Positions 60,476-64,000 of a stretch of 64,000 nt of DNA are shown piece after piece; position 1 is the stretch's first letter, and each line of letters begins with the position of its first letter. The stretch is from Ciona intestinalis. Lineage: Eukaryota > Chordata > Ascidiacea > Phlebobranchia > Cionidae. Where the stretch lies: assembly GCF_000224145.3 (NCBI RefSeq), contig NC_020176.2, positions 1,976,867 to 2,040,866 of the forward strand, read 5' to 3'. The position numbers and the translations under genes are program-made. The notes below the pieces were generated by a model. That model was not told where the DNA came from. It searched no databases and worked only from the letters and a program-made list of their open reading frames with translations.

Positions 60476-63277
60476 CTGTTGGTGAGGCCAGGGAAGTCTG
60501 CGAACAAATTCGCATAAGATGCTACGACATAATGGTGAAAGAAGCTCCTCATAAATTGATAACGTATAGATTTTTGGTAGGCATTTACCTAAACAGTGTA
60601 TACCTATTGCGTTTAGTTCAGTGAACAATTTAAAAACAATCTGTAAAATATAAAACTTTGTTGACTAATAAATTTACAATAAAAGTGTTTAAATATAAAA
60701 CTTAATTGTAATTAACAAAGTAACAACACAGTTTAAATTTACAATAGTCTCAAAATGTATTTCTAATCTATATTTAAACAGAAAATATTACTACAGAAAA
60801 AAAACAAACAATAGAGAAGTATATTTGTATCTAAATATGCCATAAATTATGCACTTGCCTTTTTTTTTCTTTGAAGCATGCATGTTGTTACACACACCAT
60901 ATATCTGTCAAGGTTTATGTCTGCACCTGTCTCCGCATTCCCAAACTGAATTTCATGCAATACCTCAGCCAGCATTGGAGCAAGAGTTTCCATGATCTTA
61001 TCTGTCATGTCAATTAAAATCCCCACGCCTTTGACCTAAAGCAGAAACACAACTTTAATAAAAAAATCCTCCATAAATATTCATGCACGCAGTTACATAT
61101 GTGGTAACTTGTCAGCACCACAAAGTGAGTGAAACAGAACACCTGTGTTATAATAACTGATGTTGCCCACATGAGGATGTATACATTGTCATGAAACATG
61201 TATACGTTGTCGTTAAGGAGACTATTTAAAGTTAGATTTCTGGTTTCAAATTCAACTAACTTAAGTGAACTGTAACACAGTTAAGTATGAATGAATGAAT
61301 GTATTTTTGGATTTTTTTTATTTTTTATGTATGGCTGATAATTTGGACAACCGATTAGTGACCACTGGGTGGATCAAAGTAATAGTTAATGTCCGGCGCC
61401 GTCGCAAAGCGCCTGCATCTAACCTAGAAGTAATGGGTTATAAGCTCGTCGTGCTACCATTGTGGGCGTATGTGTCCTTGGACAAGACACTTAACGACAA
61501 TTGCTCCAACCCTTGGACAAGACACTTAACGGCAATTGCTCCAACCAGGGCCCTGCCTGGATTGAAATGTGTACTTACAACTGTAATAAGAAATGAACAG
61601 TCGTATTGTATCATTGATACTACTAAAACTTTTCATATTATCATATTTTTACAAAAATGAAATACCTGAACACAGCATTCTAACCAGAATAGAGTGTTGC
61701 TCTGATTATCTTCTGGTTTCCAGTCATACATGAACCATTTCTTTGCCCAGATATTGGCATCCAAACCATTGACTTTCAAAACCTGTATACTCTAGAATAA
61801 AAACACCAAAATTAGAAAAATGTTATGGTTATTTCTATTTTATTGAATAGAAGTCAGGTCTAACGGACTTGGGATTTAATTTAGGACAAAGTTGGCCCAT
61901 TACCCTAAAGTTTTGGTTAGTTTTTTTAAATTACGAAGGAATCAAGAATGTTACTTATTTATCCTCGTGTAAGGCTATCAGGGTAATACAGACTACAGTG
62001 TTCGCCGACACGTTGTGTGTGGATTTGTAGGTGATCATTTTTCTGTATAAATGACAACTTAGACAGCCTATAAGCCATCTTTAAGTTAAAGCAATTACTG
62101 TTAAATGTCTTGCCCAAGGATACATTTACATATGTCTACTAGTGTCGATGGCGTGGCACCAAGTCATGGATAAGAAACTTACTTCATCTTGGGGAAGACG
62201 TAAAATATCATCATGTAACATGACACGTCCACCAGCGGAAAGGTATTTCTCATCAATTGTAAGGCTTTTGATTTTTTCATAGGTAAAATATATTAACTTC
62301 ATATTAAATGTGCAGATTTTTGTTCGTACAACAAGGCTTATCTAAAAGAAATAATTTTTTTTTTTTTTTATGAAAAGTATACACAAAGAGACCACAGTTA
62401 TTAAGAATAAAATGCTCATAGTATTATTATTTATGCCCATAGTAGTTAAGATTTTATTTCATGTGTTAGGAAATTTTGAGCAACATACAGAACCATATGT
62501 ATTCAGGATACAACATAAATTATTAAATAAAAATATGGAAAAAATACCTTTTCTTTTCTTTTAAGAATTAACTGTCTTATACGGTCCATGTAACAGTCAA
62601 GGTTTATGTCTTTTCCATTCTCTCCAAATTCAACCTCATCCAACACATAAAGATGTGGAACGAGACCATCCATGATTTCATATGTCATTACATCCGCGAT
62701 TATTAATGTTTTAATCTAAGAAAAAAAGTTTCAAGAATCCTGGAAAAATAAATAAATGTATCTTATTGATTCTAGTGTGCCGGAAAAGTCTTTTGTTCGG
62801 TTTCATACACCCTGTAAAATTAAGTGTAAAGCTTACAAGTTACTATTATAGGTGACTTTATAGGTCATTTATATATATTTTATTTTTTATTTTTTTATGC
62901 AGACAAAAATAGCATCATCATGCATTAAACCCAAGATGCTTTGGTTACAATGCAAGCACACTAACTGGTAAAGCATCAGACACGAGTGATTTGAACTAAA
63001 TAAATAAATAATATAACTGACTGCTAAACTTGTTACTTTTAAAATCATAATATTTATTTTGTACTACAAAGTTTTCATTTTGTATCACAAATTAACCGGA
63101 GTAAATATTTTTGTCATGATAATAATTTTGTGGTACTTGTTTATTAAATTTGTTATACAAATTTACCTTTCCAAGAAGAAGCTGTAAAATTTGAACCACC
63201 TTATCCTGAGGTTGACCAGCGTGAATTTTCCATTCATTTAACCAGGTGGCAACACTTCTCCCATTTATTGTTAATCC
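60476..63277 (-). CDS. Unrecognised gene with a duplicated three-exon module (5' and 3' incomplete)
   Basis: Six exons, each a whole number of codons, all joining in phase 0: 63167-63277 (37 aa), 62548-62715 (56), 62183-62341 (53), 61666-61791 (42), 60859-61035 (59), 60476-60640 (55). They form two copies of one module: exon A has (I/V)NG...W plus basic/aromatic residues, exon B has DINLD(C/R)YM and ends in a lysine-rich run, exon C has KI.(S/T)L(S/T)I.E..L and an end like LP...Q. No signal peptide or membrane helix is seen, and exon content suggests a soluble helical protein. The exon at 60859 ends at a GC donor (AAG/GCAAGT). Donor and acceptor at both ends imply more exons outward. The family is unknown to me; no function is assigned. 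Confidence 0.65.
61285..61560. mobile_element. Two joined SINE fragments with a local duplication
   Basis: A reverse fragment (61285-61390, starting with the ATGAATGAATGA tail) abuts a forward fragment (61392-61560, GGCGCCGTCGCAAAG head). Within the forward part a segment of about 36 bp around TTGGACAAGACACTTAACG is repeated in tandem. Confidence 0.65.
61950..62170 (-). mobile_element. SINE copy, degenerate
   Basis: Reverse-orientation copy (TTATTTATCCTCGTG, GACAACTTAGACAGCC, TGTCTTGCCCAAGG) in an intron of the right-end gene. Confidence 0.6.
62745..62985 (-). mobile_element. SINE copy, degenerate
   Basis: Reverse-orientation copy of the same family with diverged body (GTTTCATACACC, CTTACAAGTTACTA) between exons of the right-end gene. 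Confidence 0.55.
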
Positions 63278-63349
63278 CTAGATAGTATGAGGTATTTAGT
63301 AAAGAACTATGTTACCAGAGTGTAAATAAAGAGATGGTTAACTAAGTTT

Positions 63350-63683
63350 GGCGCCGTGGCAAAGTGGTTAGCGTGCCTGCCTGTAACCCAGAGGTAATGG
63401 ATTCAAGGCTTGTTGCTGCTACCATTGTGGGTGTGGGTGTGAGTGTGAGTTTACCATTGTGGGTGTGTGAGTGTCCTTGGCAAGACACTTAAGGTAATTG
63501 CGCCAACCCAGTGGTCACTAATGGGTTGTTCAAATTACAATGAAAAAATCCAAAACAAATAATCACCCGCAAAGTAACATACATGGTAATTTGTAAGCTG
63601 GCACGAGGTGTATGAACACCCGTGTTATAACAACTGTCGTTTTCGGCCACGCGAGGATAAAGTAATTTACATTCATTCATTCA
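63350..63683 (+). mobile_element. tRNA-derived SINE, full-length copy
   Basis: The head GGCGCCGTGGCAAAGTGG and the B-box-like GGATTCAAGGC are tRNA-derived. The body contains CTACCATTGTGGGTGTG, CCAGTGGTCACTAATGGG and CCCGTGTTATAACAACTG, and the element ends in an ATTC tail. It is the reference copy for the related fragments in this window and carries a small internal duplication of the TACCATTGTGGG segment. Confidence 0.85.
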
Positions 63684-63905
63684 AGTAACTTATTTATCCT
63701 AGCATGACGGGGCAATGATGGTTGTTATAACACGGACACGAGGTTTCATACACCTCATGCCCTTTACAAGTTACCACATATGATGATATGTAACTTTGTG
63801 AGGGACTTTTTTTTATTAATCTATGGCTGACAATTTAGACAACTCATAAGGTACCACCAGGTTGAAGCAATTGCAGTTCAATATTTTGCCCAGAGATGCG
63901 ATTGG
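63684..63905 (-). mobile_element. SINE copy, inverted, tail-to-tail with 63350-63683
   Basis: Same family on the opposite strand (TTATTTATCCT, GTTATAACACGG, TACCACATATG), joined directly to the tail of its neighbour. Confidence 0.75.
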
Positions 63906-64000
63906 GCCGTTTTTGCAATTGGGGTTATAATGACTGTGGTTGGCCGGCCAACCGAGGCTAAAACAAGTTTCATGTATTTAACTCATTAAATATTACATTA

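Overview
The window looks like nuclear DNA of a tunicate, most likely a Ciona species. It is AT-rich and carries short exons with GT-AG introns and a few GC-AG introns. Deuterostome-type proteins are present, and the intergenic space is full of short inverted-repeat elements and a tRNA-derived SINE with an (ATTC)n-type tail. The species is inferred, not proven. Two 50-N runs (11275-11324 and 28264-28313) are assembly gaps of unknown true size.

Genes, left to right. (1) 149-7155, minus: seven coding exons of a secreted or cell-surface protein with a signal peptide, a trefoil domain, a Cys-rich ectodomain and a helical region resembling the start of an adhesion-GPCR GAIN domain; the 3' end lies outside the window. 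(2) 10709-19788, minus: a gephyrin-type molybdenum-cofactor / synaptic scaffold gene in 17 exons, MogA-like G domain, linker, then MoeA-like E domain. The linker exon holds a coding minisatellite of twelve 7-residue units, and several normally invariant active-site motifs are altered. (3) 32749-45824, plus: a complete exportin-1 (XPO1/CRM1) gene in 25 coding exons, 1071 residues, intact, with the reactive cysteine. (4) 46764-48899, minus: a DRAM/TMEM150-family membrane protein, five exons, 269 residues, convergent with XPO1. (5) 60476-63277, minus: six in-phase exons forming two copies of a three-exon module, a protein I do not recognise; both ends are outside or unseen.

Mobile DNA. 24337-29879 is a composite of two broken retroelements on the minus strand, a Penelope-like element (reverse transcriptase plus GIY-YIG endonuclease) and a Tx1/L1-type LINE, bounded by a perfect 40-bp inverted repeat carrying a hammerhead-ribozyme-like core. 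7.2-10.7 kb, 19.8-24.3 kb, 29.9-31.8 kb and 48.9-60.4 kb have no gene I can support. They hold fold-back and MITE-like elements, several in matching copies (for example 4.2-6.1 kb against 55.0-57.3 kb, and 44.5 kb against 51.4 kb), SINEs and tandem repeats.

The recognised genes do not form a pathway. The items most worth follow-up are the duplicated-module gene at the right end, the divergent gephyrin with its minisatellite linker, the inverted repeat with the ribozyme-like core, and a duplicated splice acceptor in XPO1.
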